A stretch of DNA of 64,000 bases from Natrialba aegyptia DSM 13077 (GTDB lineage Archaea; Halobacteriota; Halobacteria; Halobacteriales; Natrialbaceae), in the NCBI RefSeq assembly GCF_000337535.1, contig NZ_AOIP01000003.1, forward strand, positions 24,806-88,805. Reading direction: 5' to 3'. The position numbers were made by a program, and so were the translations under genes. Each line of letters opens with the position of its first letter. Position 1 is the stretch's first letter. Shown piece after piece: positions 8,746-17,240 of the stretch. The notes under the pieces are model-generated. The model made no database searches, was not told the origin of the DNA, and saw only the letters and a list, made by a program, of their open reading frames with translations.

Positions 8746-8951
8746 TCGCTGTCGGGCTGAGGTGGTTGCCGCGTCCTGACCGCTCTCGGAACTGCGTTCG
8801 GACGGTGCACTGCAGCGACCTGCGGACTTCGAAGCGGGACGTACTACCGGGGCGTCGCTGACGCAACACGCTTCTGGCGAGGGGAGTGGACGGTCACGGC
8901 GCAGTTTCGAGAGTGCGTTGTCTTCCGCCTTGACTCTCGCTGCGAACCGGG

Positions 8952-9395
8952 TTACGCCCGTGGTCCGTTGACGACTCGGAAGACGATCCCGAGTCCGGAG
9001 CAGACGATACCGACCTGAACGAACAAGAGCCCCACACTGGTTATCCACGCGAAGCCGGTGACGAGCATCCCCGATAGTCGCCCGACCAGTATCGGACCGG
9101 CGAGCAGGACGACGGACAGACTTCCGGCGACGGCCCCCGTTGTGAGGAGCCGTCGCGACTGTTCGGCCGGGTTCCACAGGGACGTGACGAGGACCAGCAG
9201 TCCCGCTTCTCCGAGCGTGAGGACGCCGATGAGCGCGAATACGATCACGAAGATGCCGGTGAGCCCGGCCGCGAATCCATCGCCGCCGGGCGGAGTGTCG
9301 GGTATCGATGTAAACAGCAGTGCCGCAGTTGCGAAACTGACCCCGCCGAGCAGCGCGGTGACGACAGCAACTGTCCCGTGACGAGAAATATTCAT
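8952..9395 (-). CDS. Hypothetical four-helix membrane protein
   Basis: A 147-residue protein with about four hydrophobic segments (near residues 8-30, 44-70, 82-105 and 112-140) and short loops, ending in RVVNGPRA. No catalytic or binding motif is recognisable. The start is the ATG at 9395. It stands alone between the Nudix fusion (convergent) and the first zinc-ribbon gene, with 205 and 283 non-coding bases on the two sides. Function unknown. Confidence 0.65.
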   Translation of the reverse strand: MNISRHGTVAVVTALLGGVSFATAALLFTSIPDTPPGGDGFAAGLTGIFVIVFALIGVLTLGEAGLLVLVTSLWNPAEQSRRLLTTGAVAGSLSVVLLAGPILVGRLSGMLVTGFAWITSVGLLFVQVGIVCSGLGIVFRVVNGPRA

Positions 9396-9678
9396 CGAAC
9401 GGACACTAGTTCTCGTCTGGGGTATATAAGAACTCGTTACTCTCGTGACGGTTCTTCGAACGAGTTCTTCACCCGAGTTTCGGGAGACGAGTGCTCACCG
9501 TGTCGTTTCGGGGTACGAGTAGATCTCCGAGGAACGCGTTTACGGGCCGAGTTGGGCGGTGGGAGCGGTGTTGTGGTTCCGATGGCGATGGTGGTTGTGG
9601 TGGTCGTCTCGCGTCCCACCGTCAACTCGGCTGGCCGCCGCGATCCGAGTTCAGTTTGGATGAACTCGTCTCGCGGTC

Positions 9679-9966
9679 TTACTTCGAGTCGGGTTCGGAT
9701 CTCGTCTCGACAACGGGAGCGACGCGACAGCCACAGGGACCGGCGACGGCTTCGCCCGGCCCGATCATGGTCCGCCGGACGATGGGCGTGTTACAGCGCG
9801 GACAGCGCGGGAATGTATCACCGTCATCACTCGCGGCGGTCTCCGCGTCTGCTTTCGGATTCGCCTTCGAATCAGCCTTCGATTCAGTCTTCGGACCAGC
9901 CTTCGAACCAGTCGAGTCGCCCGATCGATCCGGCGCGAACTCGTCCGCTGTGAACTCGTCGGTCAT
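9679..9966 (-). CDS. Small CPxC...CGC zinc-ribbon protein, copy A
   Basis: A 95-residue protein with a zinc-ribbon made of CPRC (first knuckle) and PCGC (second knuckle) about 20 residues apart, joined by the conserved GPGEAVAG segment. The N-terminal half is an acidic, low-complexity tail with Lys-Ala/Asp/Pro repeats. ATG 9966 is preferred because the same short N-terminus (MTD...) is found in the related copy at 59224-59463; a third relative lies at 45811-46080. All three face a structured RNA element 76-78 bases from their start codon. Haloarchaea carry many small CPxCG zinc-finger proteins of poorly known role; nucleic-acid binding is a guess. Confidence 0.82.
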   Translation of the reverse strand: MTDEFTADEFAPDRSGDSTGSKAGPKTESKADSKANPKADAETAASDDGDTFPRCPRCNTPIVRRTMIGPGEAVAGPCGCRVAPVVETRSEPDSK

Positions 9967-10042
9967 ACCGCGTCCACCATCCTGTACTCGGTGGGAGCAA
10001 ATCGGACGCCGGCGGCTCTTTGTGCGGTCCAACGCGTCAATC

Positions 10043-10197
10043 GTGCGGGATGTTTATATCCCGTGAGAATGTACGCAAACATGGCTGCAAGCATACCGCT
10101 TGGAAGCCACGTCTCGGGTGTCCTAGACCCGGGACATTTTACGTCCGTTTAGCGGCTTCCGTTCTAATTGTTAACTGGTAGGAACTTATATCTACCG
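10043..10197 (+). ncRNA. Repeated structured RNA element, copy A
   Basis: A conserved block found three times in the window. It starts with the hairpin CGGGAT-GTTTAT-ATCCCG, whose TTTATAT may instead be a TATA box, placing a start near 10080. An outer stem joins 10102-10108 (GGAAGCC) to 10154-10160 (GGCTTCC), enclosing a 9-pair stem 10111-10119 with 10127-10135. A further GGTAG/CTACC pair lies near 10178-10196. All wobble pairs in the three copies are G-U when read on the plus strand, which would be C-A on the minus strand, so transcription to the right is favoured. It matches no RNA family I recognise. Confidence 0.6.
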
Positions 10198-10504
10198 CTC
10201 ATCACGGGGAAGGAGAGTTTGATCTGACAGAGTGCAGTCGATTTCCTCGATTGGGGAGTCGAATTGAACGCGGTTATGAAAACGTTCCAACTGCTCCCTT
10301 CGAGCGAGTGCAGGCGAGACTGCCACACGGGACCGACAGACGGAAAGTCATTCGCCGAGTACCGCCTCTCGGCGGCCGTGACGAAGTGTTACCCCCACCG
10401 AGCCCCTTGTGACGAGGGTTTTTCCCGAGCCGCCTTTCGGAATACCAGTCGAGAGCGCCGGCACCGTGCAAAGCTTGAACGTCGACTCGTTCGTACCACC
10501 GCGT
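10198..10504. other. Non-coding stretch after RNA copy A
   Basis: About 307 bases between the RNA element and the dehydrogenase gene. It holds the promoter side of the dehydrogenase and a possible short hairpin region, but no convincing reading frame; the frames present lack the Asp/Glu-rich, G/C-ending codon pattern of neighbouring genes. Confidence 0.5.
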
Positions 10505-11533
10505 ATGCCAACTCGCGAATCGGACCCGGACCCGGACCCGAACTCGAACTCGAACTCGAACTCGAGCGCGAACGCCGACACGAACGCCGACGCCGCCCCC
10601 AGCATCGACCTCGACCACCTCGGCGTTCACACCTCGGTCAGCGCCGTCTTTCCGCCCGCTGAACTCGCGACCGAACTCGCCGACCTCCCCACTTCCGCGA
10701 CCGTCGACGTCATCGGCGACGACCAAATCGCCGACTGTAACGCCGTCGTCACCCTCGACCACCGCGAGGCGTTCCTCGACCTCGACTGGGTGCACTCGAT
10801 CCAGGCCGGCGTCGACCGCTTTCCCTTCGACGAGTTCAGGGCGAACGACGTCGTCCTCACCAACAGCACCGGCATCCACGGTCGGTCCATCGGCGAGACC
10901 GTCGCGGGCTATCTTCTCTCGTTCGCGCGCCGCCTGCACGCCTACGTCGCCGCTCAGCAGGACCGGCGCTGGGAGCAACCCGAGTGGGACGAGGCGGTTA
11001 CGCTCTCCGGCAAGACGGCGTGCGTCCTCGGCACCGGCACGCTCGGCAGCGGCGTCGCCGATGTCCTCGGCGCGCTCGACGTGCGCGTGACCGGCGTTCG
11101 ACGGTCCGCCGACCCTGTTCCCGGCTTCGAGGAAGTTTACGCGACCGAGGACCGCCGCGACGCCATCGCCGACGCCGAGTTCGTCATCGTCACGCTCCCG
11201 TTGACCGACGACACCCACCACCTGGTCGACGCCGACGCGTTCGACGCCATGCGCGAGGACGCGTATCTCGTCAACGTCGGCCGCGGCCCCGTCGTCGACG
11301 AGGACGCGCTGATCGACGCGCTCGGATCCAACTCGATCGCCGGCGCGGCGCTCGACGTTTTCGAAACCGAACCACTCCCCGAGAACTCGCCGCTGTGGGG
11401 GATGGACGAGGTGATCGTCACGCCCCACTGCGGAGCCTTCACGGTGGATTACTTCCGCGACGTCGCTGAACTCGTCTTCGAGAACGTCGAGCGACTCGCG
11501 GACGACGAGCCGTTTGTCAACCGGGTCGTCTAA
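10505..11533 (+). CDS. D-2-hydroxyacid dehydrogenase
   Basis: A 342-residue NAD(P)-dependent enzyme of the D-isomer 2-hydroxyacid dehydrogenase family, interconverting 2-oxo acids and D-2-hydroxy acids in the cytoplasm. It shows LGTGTLGSG (residues 175-183) for nucleotide binding, NVGRGPVVDE (257-266) containing the catalytic arginine, ALDVFETEPLP (282-292) with the acidic partner, and the catalytic histidine in PHCG (His308). ATG 10505 is the first start after the non-coding region. The first 30 residues are an Asp-Pro/Asn-Ser dipeptide tract encoded by six-base repeats and lie outside the fold. Exact substrate unknown. Confidence 0.88.
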   Translation: MPTRESDPDPDPNSNSNSNSSANADTNADAAPSIDLDHLGVHTSVSAVFPPAELATELADLPTSATVDVIGDDQIADCNAVVTLDHREAFLDLDWVHSIQAGVDRFPFDEFRANDVVLTNSTGIHGRSIGETVAGYLLSFARRLHAYVAAQQDRRWEQPEWDEAVTLSGKTACVLGTGTLGSGVADVLGALDVRVTGVRRSADPVPGFEEVYATEDRRDAIADAEFVIVTLPLTDDTHHLVDADAFDAMREDAYLVNVGRGPVVDEDALIDALGSNSIAGAALDVFETEPLPENSPLWGMDEVIVTPHCGAFTVDYFRDVAELVFENVERLADDEPFVNRVV

Positions 11534-11731
11534 CGGAACTTGTTACTTGTCCGCCGAACGAACGAGTGCGCGAATCGAACGGCGTGAGAAACCTCCGATC
11601 CGGGGAAAGAGCGGCTGTTCACTCGTCTTAACCGCGAGTGAGCGAAGCGAACGAGCGGGCCGACGACTGCTGTGGAGAGCGCCGTGCGCTCGGAACGGCG
11701 GGAGGAGTGCTTTTCATCAAAGTTTTGCCGA

Positions 11732-11752
11732 GGGTGCGCTTTTGGCGCACCC
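11732..11752. terminator. Hairpin between convergent genes
   Basis: A perfect eight-pair inverted repeat, GGGTGCGC and GCGCACCC, with a TTTTG loop. It sits between the convergent dehydrogenase and EngB genes and is flanked by T/A-rich runs, so it could mark transcript ends for either side. Function is inferred from position and symmetry. Confidence 0.4.
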
Positions 11753-11768
11753 GCAGCGCAAAAGTTTG

Positions 11769-12386
11769 TTAGAAAAACTTGAACAGGTCGTCCCGCTTCT
11801 GGTCGTGTAAGTGCTCGCGGACGGCCTCGTTCAGCGAGCTAATTTGGCCCTTCTTTGCGGTAATCGGCGCGATGGTCTCTTGCCACTGTTTCCAGGGTGG
11901 CAACAGCCCGAGGCGATCGCAGAGTTCGTCCAGTCGCTCGTCGCGGTCGTCGACTTTGTCCATCTTGTTGACGGCGACGACGGTCGGAATCCCGAGGTCG
12001 CGCAGGAAGTGGAACATTTCGACGTCGTAGGGGATTTCGTCGGGGCCGGAGTGGCGATCGATGATGTCGATGACGCTCTTGCCGTCGACGACCAGAATTG
12101 CGACGAGGATGTCATCCGCGTGCGATTCGAGGTACTGGACGATGTCCGTCTTGATCTGCTCGCGGTGCTCCTCGTCGACGCCACTCATGAAGCCGAAGCC
12201 GGGAAGATCGCTGATGACGAAGTCTTCCGCGGCCCAGTCGTAGTGGTTGGGGCTGCGGGTCACGCCGGGGTTACCGCCGGTATCGAAGCTGTGACCGGTC
12301 AACTCGCGCATGAGCGTCGACTTGCCCACGTTCGAGCGACCGACCAGGGCGACTTCGGCCTCGCGGTCGGGACGCGTATCGAACAT
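11769..12386 (-). CDS. engB: EngB-family GTP-binding protein
   Basis: A 205-residue TRAFAC GTPase of the EngB/YihA family, which in bacteria assists large-subunit ribosome assembly. G1 is GRSNVGKST (residues 16-24), G3 is DLPG (59-62, in DLPGFGF) and G4 is NKMD (139-142). The start at 12386 places G1 at the usual distance; an in-frame upstream start at 12479 would add an unrelated N-terminus. It is divergent from the DUF389 gene and convergent with the dehydrogenase. Length is normal for the family. Confidence 0.9.
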   Translation of the reverse strand: MFDTRPDREAEVALVGRSNVGKSTLMRELTGHSFDTGGNPGVTRSPNHYDWAAEDFVISDLPGFGFMSGVDEEHREQIKTDIVQYLESHADDILVAILVVDGKSVIDIIDRHSGPDEIPYDVEMFHFLRDLGIPTVVAVNKMDKVDDRDERLDELCDRLGLLPPWKQWQETIAPITAKKGQISSLNEAVREHLHDQKRDDLFKFF

Positions 12387-12558
12387 ACCCACCCGTAGAC
12401 CGCTCGCGGCTTTATAAGCACCGTGACGGCTCGGCTGTTCCAGTCCCGTCGATCCACCGTCCTGACTCGGTCCCTGCAACCTGAACTCGGCTGCAGGAGC
12501 GAGAAGTTCGTGTACGCGATCCCTGAAGTTATGCCTGCAGACATACTCAGGATCGCAC

Positions 12559-13851
12559 GTGCGCCTCGTCCAGTTGACGGTTCCGACAGGAGAGCGACAG
12601 ACGATCCTCGAGACGCTCGACGAACGGGAGATCGATTACGTCGTCACCGACGAGAACAGCGGCCGGGAGTACACCGCCGTCGTCTACTTTCCGCTTCCCA
12701 CGCCGGCGGTCGAACCCGTTCTCGACGACCTCCAGAAGGCCGGCATCGACGAGGACGCCTACACCGTCGTCGTCGACGCTGAAACGGTCATCTCGCGCCG
12801 GTTCGAGGCGCTTCGCGACGAGTACGAACAGGGCGACGTCGAATCCGACCGTATCTCCCGACAGGAACTCCTGGCGGAAGCCGACTCGCTGACCCCGACC
12901 TTCGGCGTCTACGCGACGATGACGATCGTCAGCGCCATCGTCGCGACCGCCGGTCTCCTGCTCGATTCGTCCGCCGTCGTCGTCGGCTCCATGGTCATCG
13001 CACCGTTGATCGGCCCCGCACTCGGCGCGAGCGTCGGCTCCGTGATCGACGACGAAGAACTGTTCACCGAGAGCGTCCTCTACCAACTCGTCGGTATCGT
13101 CCTCGCCATCGCCGCCGCGGCCGTCTTCGCCTGGCTCGTCCGGACGACGAACGTCGTTCCACCCGGGCTCGATATCGGCTCCGTCGACGAAATTTCCGAG
13201 CGGCTGACGCCGGATCTCCTCTCTCTCGCGGTCGCCCTCGGTGCCGGCGTCGCCGGCATCGTCAGCATCGCTACCGGCATCTCCGTGGCACTCGTCGGCG
13301 TGATGATCGCGGCCGCGCTCATTCCGCCCGCCGCCGCCGCCGGCGTCGCCATCGCCTGGGGCCAACCGTCCGCTGCCATCGGCTCGACGGCGCTCGTCCT
13401 CGTCAACGTCCTCTCCGTGAACCTCGCCGGCCTCCTGACGCTCTGGTACGTCGGCTATCGCCCCGAAAGCCTGTTTTCGCTGACCGAAACCGAACAACGA
13501 GTTCGCAAACGCGTCGTCGCGCTCGGCGTCATCGTCCTCGTCTTCGCCGTCTTCCTCGGCGGGATCACCTACTCGTCGTACACGCTGGCCACGTTCGAGG
13601 AGAACGCCCAGACCGAAGCTGAACTCGTCCTCGAGGAGCCAGCGTTCGAGGAGTACCAACTCCTCGGCGTGAACGTCATCGCCGACGACGAGTACCCGTT
13701 CGTCGGCCCCGAACGCGTCATCATTCGGATCGGCGGCCCGCCGGGCGACTCGGAACCCGGCATCGCCGACACGCTGGCCGAGCGGATAAACCGCCACACC
13801 TCCGAACAGGTCGGCGTCGAAATCCGCTATATCGGGCTGGTCGAACGGTGA
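12559..13851 (+). CDS. DUF389 (TIGR00341-type) membrane protein
   Basis: A 430-residue membrane protein starting at a GTG. The first about 110 residues are a soluble ACT-like region ([20 protein letters not shown]), followed by the DUF389 core with [20 protein letters not shown] and several more helices, including [21 protein letters not shown]. The last 100 residues form an extracytoplasmic or cytoplasmic tail after a final helix. The family is widespread in haloarchaea and cyanobacteria and has no firm function; transport has been proposed. No operon partner is evident. Confidence 0.82.
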   Translation: MRLVQLTVPTGERQTILETLDEREIDYVVTDENSGREYTAVVYFPLPTPAVEPVLDDLQKAGIDEDAYTVVVDAETVISRRFEALRDEYEQGDVESDRISRQELLAEADSLTPTFGVYATMTIVSAIVATAGLLLDSSAVVVGSMVIAPLIGPALGASVGSVIDDEELFTESVLYQLVGIVLAIAAAAVFAWLVRTTNVVPPGLDIGSVDEISERLTPDLLSLAVALGAGVAGIVSIATGISVALVGVMIAAALIPPAAAAGVAIAWGQPSAAIGSTALVLVNVLSVNLAGLLTLWYVGYRPESLFSLTETEQRVRKRVVALGVIVLVFAVFLGGITYSSYTLATFEENAQTEAELVLEEPAFEEYQLLGVNVIADDEYPFVGPERVIIRIGGPPGDSEPGIADTLAERINRHTSEQVGVEIRYIGLVER

Positions 13852-13872
13852 TCGTCGCGGGGACCTCTCCGC

Positions 13873-14259
13873 TCACCGACCGAACAACCGTTCGAGCCGA
13901 CCGCCCTCTCCCGACTCGGTCGTTTGCTCGTGGCCGCCTGCCCGGTTGTCCGAACTCGATCCGTCGTGTCCGGTGCTGTCAGCGTCTCTATCACCGTCGC
14001 CGACACCGCCGCTCTCACCACCGCCGCCACCGAGCCAGCGCCGTCGCTCGAACCGCCGCCGAATCCACGCCCGCGGACCGCCGATTCTGTTGATAACGTA
14101 CGTCGGAAAGTAAAGCGTCAACACCCCGAGAACGAGAAAGATTCCGCCGACGACGACCCGATCGGTACGGATGAACTCGAAGCCGACGACGAACATCGGG
14201 CCGGCCATCGAGAACCCGGCCGCGAGTTGGAGCATGTCGAACAGTCCTGGTCCTTTCAT
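13873..14259 (-). CDS. Hypothetical small membrane protein
   Basis: A 128-residue protein with two hydrophobic segments (about residues 8-28 and 34-56), then a basic stretch (RAWIRRRFERRRW) and a Gly/Ser/Asp-rich C-terminal tail likely to be disordered in the cytoplasm. No motif is recognised. It runs the same way as the downstream-numbered NOG1-like GTPase gene but is separated by about 105 bases. Confidence 0.65.
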   Translation of the reverse strand: MKGPGLFDMLQLAAGFSMAGPMFVVGFEFIRTDRVVVGGIFLVLGVLTLYFPTYVINRIGGPRAWIRRRFERRRWLGGGGGESGGVGDGDRDADSTGHDGSSSDNRAGGHEQTTESGEGGRLERLFGR

Positions 14260-14364
14260 GTGTTCCCGGTTCGATCGATTCGGTACTCGACACTCGGCCG
14301 CGTTACTCGGCGTTCGCTCCGCCCGCGGTAGCCGACACTCTCCAGTGGCTGGCGCGGCCGACGT

Positions 14365-15360
14365 TCATTGCTCCTCTTCGAACGGTAACGTCGGTTCGTA
14401 GTCGACCGCCTCGACGGCGGCCTCGAGGACGGTCTCGACGTTCTCGCCGGTTTCGACGCTCATCGTGTAATCCGCGTTCATCGCGTCGGTCCGGCTGTCG
14501 TCCCAGACGTCGGCTCGGTCCGTCTTGTTCGCGATCGTCAATACGGGGACGGTCTCGAACTGGGCGGCGATCGAATCCCGGAGTTCGAGTTGCGAGTCGA
14601 GCGGGTAGCCGCATTCGGCGCTCGGATCGAGCATGACGAGCATGCAGTCGGCGAGGTGTTCGATGGCGCTGACGGCCTGGGATTCGATCTCGTTTCGCTC
14701 CGCCGGCGGTCGATCGAGCAGGCCCGGCGTATCGACGATCTGGTAGCGGATGTGGTCGCGTTCGAAGTGGCCGAGGCCGATCCCCTTCGTCGTGAACGGG
14801 TAGGAGGCGGTCTCGCCGCGGGCGCTCGTGACGTCGTTGACGAACGAGGACTTGCCGACGTTGGGATAGCCGGCGACGACGATCGTCGGTTCGTCCGGAT
14901 TGATTTCGGGCAGATCCCGCAGGTCGTTTCGTGCCTCGTTGATCCGCAGCAGGTGGTCGTCGACCTGTTCGACGATGTCTGCGAGCCGTGCGAAGGCTTG
15001 TTTGCGGTGCTTGCGAGCCGTGTCGACGTCCGTTTTTCGCAGCCGCGGCTGGTACTCCTCGTGAATCTCGCGGGCCTTCCGGCTGGCCCACATCACTTCC
15101 GAGAGACTCTGGCGGAGCGCGTCCACGTCCACGATGGCGTCGGCGAGTTCGTAGTAGAACGGGTGGGCGTCGTACTCGAAGTCGGGCCAGGCCGTGACGA
15201 CGTTTTCGAGGTTATCGGAGATGATGTTCGCCGCGGTCTGGAGCATGGACTGCTGGGCTTCGAGGCCGCCTTTGGCCTTGCCGGCCCGTGCTGCCCGCGA
15301 AAACGCCTTGTCGATCAACTCTTCCGACGTGGGCGTCGTCGGAAGATCTTCGAAAATCAT
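14365..15360 (-). CDS. NOG1/OBG-type GTPase
   Basis: A 331-residue GTPase related to NOG1, an assembly factor of the large ribosomal subunit in eukaryotes and archaea. The N-terminal 155 residues form the helical NOG1 domain; the G domain shows G1 GYPNVGKSS (164-172), G3 DTPG (210-213, in DTPGLLDRP) and G4 NKTD (278-281). The start at 15360 (MIFEDLPTTPT) is the only one adjacent to the conserved domain. It is divergent from the DUF5518 gene. The archaeal protein is shorter than eukaryotic NOG1, lacking its C-terminal region, as expected. Confidence 0.88.
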   Translation of the reverse strand: MIFEDLPTTPTSEELIDKAFSRAARAGKAKGGLEAQQSMLQTAANIISDNLENVVTAWPDFEYDAHPFYYELADAIVDVDALRQSLSEVMWASRKAREIHEEYQPRLRKTDVDTARKHRKQAFARLADIVEQVDDHLLRINEARNDLRDLPEINPDEPTIVVAGYPNVGKSSFVNDVTSARGETASYPFTTKGIGLGHFERDHIRYQIVDTPGLLDRPPAERNEIESQAVSAIEHLADCMLVMLDPSAECGYPLDSQLELRDSIAAQFETVPVLTIANKTDRADVWDDSRTDAMNADYTMSVETGENVETVLEAAVEAVDYEPTLPFEEEQ

Positions 15361-15445
15361 GCTCACAGGTAGGACGCGCGGTCTTAAAAGGTCGTTCGTT
15401 ACGCGGCGAGGGCTTATGCGCACACGGCGCGAACGGACGGCTACG

Positions 15446-15856
15446 ATGACAGACTGGCGTGCCGTTATTATCGGCTTTCTCGTCGCAACGGTCCTCAGCA
15501 TCGTCGGGCTCGCGATCCCCGGCATCGGCCAGTTCGTTGCGGGGCTGGTCGGCGGCTTCGTCGCGGGCTATCTCGCGGGCGGCGGCCTCGGACGCGGGTT
15601 CTGGCACGGGCTGTTAGCGGGTGCGTTCGGCGGGATCGTCGTCGGCGTCCTCCTCGCCCTCCTCGTCGCCCTGACGGGATGGGCTGCCGGGCCCATCGGC
15701 GGCCTCCTCTCGGGCGTCGCCGGCATCGGTATTCTCCTCGCCGCGCTGCTCGTCTCGTTCATCCTGGCGCTCGAGAGCGCGCTCGCCGGCGCGGTCGGCG
15801 GGCTGTTCAATCCCCGATCTCAATCGTCCGGGCGCGCTCGTGGTCGTCGCCGCTAA
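15446..15856 (+). CDS. DUF5518-like multi-pass membrane protein
   Basis: A 136-residue glycine- and alanine-rich membrane protein with about four helices (residues 6-28, 30-52, 58-84 and 88-120) and GGFVAGYLAGG-type small-residue packing motifs. A basic SSGRARGRRR tail follows the last helix. It matches the general pattern of haloarchaeal DUF5518 proteins; function unknown. The ATG at 15446 gives the first helix directly after a short DWR N-terminus. Confidence 0.65.
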   Translation: MTDWRAVIIGFLVATVLSIVGLAIPGIGQFVAGLVGGFVAGYLAGGGLGRGFWHGLLAGAFGGIVVGVLLALLVALTGWAAGPIGGLLSGVAGIGILLAALLVSFILALESALAGAVGGLFNPRSQSSGRARGRRR

Positions 15857-15877
15857 GTTAGCCGCCCGATCGCCCGC

Positions 15878-16225
15878 CTACGCCGACGCCATCTCCCGAC
15901 AGCTCTCGGCGCACTTCGGCAGAATTTCTGCACACGCCTGGCAGTGCTCGTTATCGTGTTGCTCGCACTCTTCGGCACACTCCTCGCAGAGTTCAGCGCA
16001 GATTTCCCCGAGTTCAGCGTGGTAGCCCGAGTTCCGCGCCATCCAGCGGGCGTGAAGCGACGCGATGTCGGCGACGTCTCGACAGAGCCTGATACACCGA
16101 GCCATCTCCTCGCCCTCGTCGGCGCAGGCGTCGGCACACCACTCACAGACCTGCGCGGCGTCGAGACAGTTGTCGATACACTCCTGCATCTGCTCGTCTG
16201 CGTGCTCGAGTTTGTCGAGTGCCAT
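15878..16225 (-). CDS. Cysteine-rich four-helix-bundle protein (Csp/DUF326 type), probable copper storage
   Basis: A 115-residue cytoplasmic protein (no signal peptide) with cysteines spaced for the inside of a four-helix bundle: CIDNCLDAAQVCEWCADAC, CIRLC, CAELCEECAEEC and CQACAEILPKCAESC. This is the pattern of copper-storage proteins of the Csp family, which bind many Cu(I) ions. The ATG at 16225 is used; the codon before it is GTG and could also serve. It stands between the DUF5518 gene and hisE with no obvious copper transporter nearby. Copper as the ligand is a family inference. Confidence 0.8.
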   Translation of the reverse strand: MALDKLEHADEQMQECIDNCLDAAQVCEWCADACADEGEEMARCIRLCRDVADIASLHARWMARNSGYHAELGEICAELCEECAEECEQHDNEHCQACAEILPKCAESCREMASA

Positions 16226-16316
16226 CACCTGAACTCGTCATCGTCGAATGGCATGAACGTGTGACGGGCGACTGCAAGCGTCTCCGCAACAGTGCCACAG
16301 TCACCACCGACTCCCG

Positions 16317-16601
16317 CTAGCGCCGCGCCTCGAGTTCAGTTTCCAGTTCGTCGAGGGACATGTCCTTCATCGAGAGGAGAACGAGCAGGTGGTAGACGAT
16401 GTCGGCGGCTTCGGCGGCGATTTCGTCCTCCTGGTCGTCTTTCGCGGCGAGAACGAGTTCGGTCGCTTCTTCGCCGAGTTTCTCGAGGACGGCGTTTTCG
16501 CCCTTTTCGTGGGTAAAAAGCGAGGCAGTATAGGAGTCGTCGGGTAGGGTTTCCTTGCGATCCTCGATGACGGCGAACAGTTCGTCGAGTGTATCCTCCA
16601 T
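16317..16601 (-). CDS. hisE: Phosphoribosyl-ATP pyrophosphatase
   Basis: A 94-residue HisE protein that removes pyrophosphate from phosphoribosyl-ATP, the second step of histidine synthesis. It shows LDELFAVIEDRK at the start, the EKLGEEATE and DEIAAEAADIVYHLLVLL metal-binding helices, and normal length. Its start follows the stop of the DUF151 gene with no gap, so the two are one transcript. Other histidine genes are not in the window. Confidence 0.92.
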   Translation of the reverse strand: MEDTLDELFAVIEDRKETLPDDSYTASLFTHEKGENAVLEKLGEEATELVLAAKDDQEDEIAAEAADIVYHLLVLLSMKDMSLDELETELEARR

Positions 16602-17069
16602 TTATAGATCACCGGAGACGTTGCGGATGTCTTCGAGTTGGTCGAACTTCTCACTGTCGTCACGGCTGTCCTCGAAGACGGCGTCGCTGACTTCGATCGA
16701 GGCGTTGGTCCGGGCGGCGAGCGCGAGGGAGTCGCTCGGCCGGGCGTCGATGACGGTTTCGCCTCGCGGCGTCTCGACGTACAGATCCGCGAGATAGGTG
16801 CCGCCCTGGCCGTCGTCGCGGTCTTCGATTTCGGTGACGACGACGCGGTCGATCCGACTCCCGAGTTCTTCGACCACGTCGAGCAAGAGATCGTGCGTCA
16901 GCGGTCGGCCGATGTCCTCGGCTTCGAGACCGCGGGCGATACTGGTCGCCTCGGTGAATCCGATGAAGATGGGGACGACGTCGTCCTCACCGTCGATATC
17001 GAGGACGACGACTGGGACCGGGCCCTGTGGCGTCCCAGCGACACGGACTGCGTCGATAGCTGCCTGCAT
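16602..17069 (-). CDS. Bifunctional nuclease domain (DUF151) protein
   Basis: A 155-residue DUF151/BFN-domain protein. Visible family pattern: VPVVVLDIDGEDDVVPIFIG (residues about 18-37), EATSIARGLE, RPLTHDLLLDVVEELG and a final PSDSLALAART. Plant members have been reported as nucleases; the archaeal role is unknown. ATG 17069 is the start directly before the conserved domain. It abuts hisE, the next gene of the same operon. Confidence 0.85.
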   Translation of the reverse strand: MQAAIDAVRVAGTPQGPVPVVVLDIDGEDDVVPIFIGFTEATSIARGLEAEDIGRPLTHDLLLDVVEELGSRIDRVVVTEIEDRDDGQGGTYLADLYVETPRGETVIDARPSDSLALAARTNASIEVSDAVFEDSRDDSEKFDQLEDIRNVSGDL

Positions 17070-17240
17070 ATCCCTCTCGTTGGGTCTCCGGGAGGAAAAA
17101 CATGTCCGGTTGCGAATGCATACAGCGTCCCGCCGCTCACCCGGCGGGGCGACCGCCGCGCGTGCCGCCCGACAGTGTATCCGGGCGAGACGACAGCGGC
17201 GCTGCACTCCTCGCGGTCCGTCCGAGCCGATTTCCCGCCG

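Noticed and set aside
8746..8951. Hidden small gene between the Nudix fusion and the membrane protein
   Set aside because: Both strands were read; no frame with suitable start, composition and length exists.
7213..9177. Long minus-strand open frame covering the Nudix/eIF2B fusion
   Set aside because: It is the shadow of the plus-strand fusion gene, with Arg-rich unlikely composition; the plus-strand protein has clear domains.
10080..10152. Short peptide starting at the conserved ATGGC inside RNA copy A (and the equivalent frames in copies B and C)
   Set aside because: Each copy can be read as a 20-35 residue leaderless peptide, but the frame differs between copies A and C and the encoded residues are not conserved, whereas base pairing is. 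The RNA interpretation explains the pattern better.
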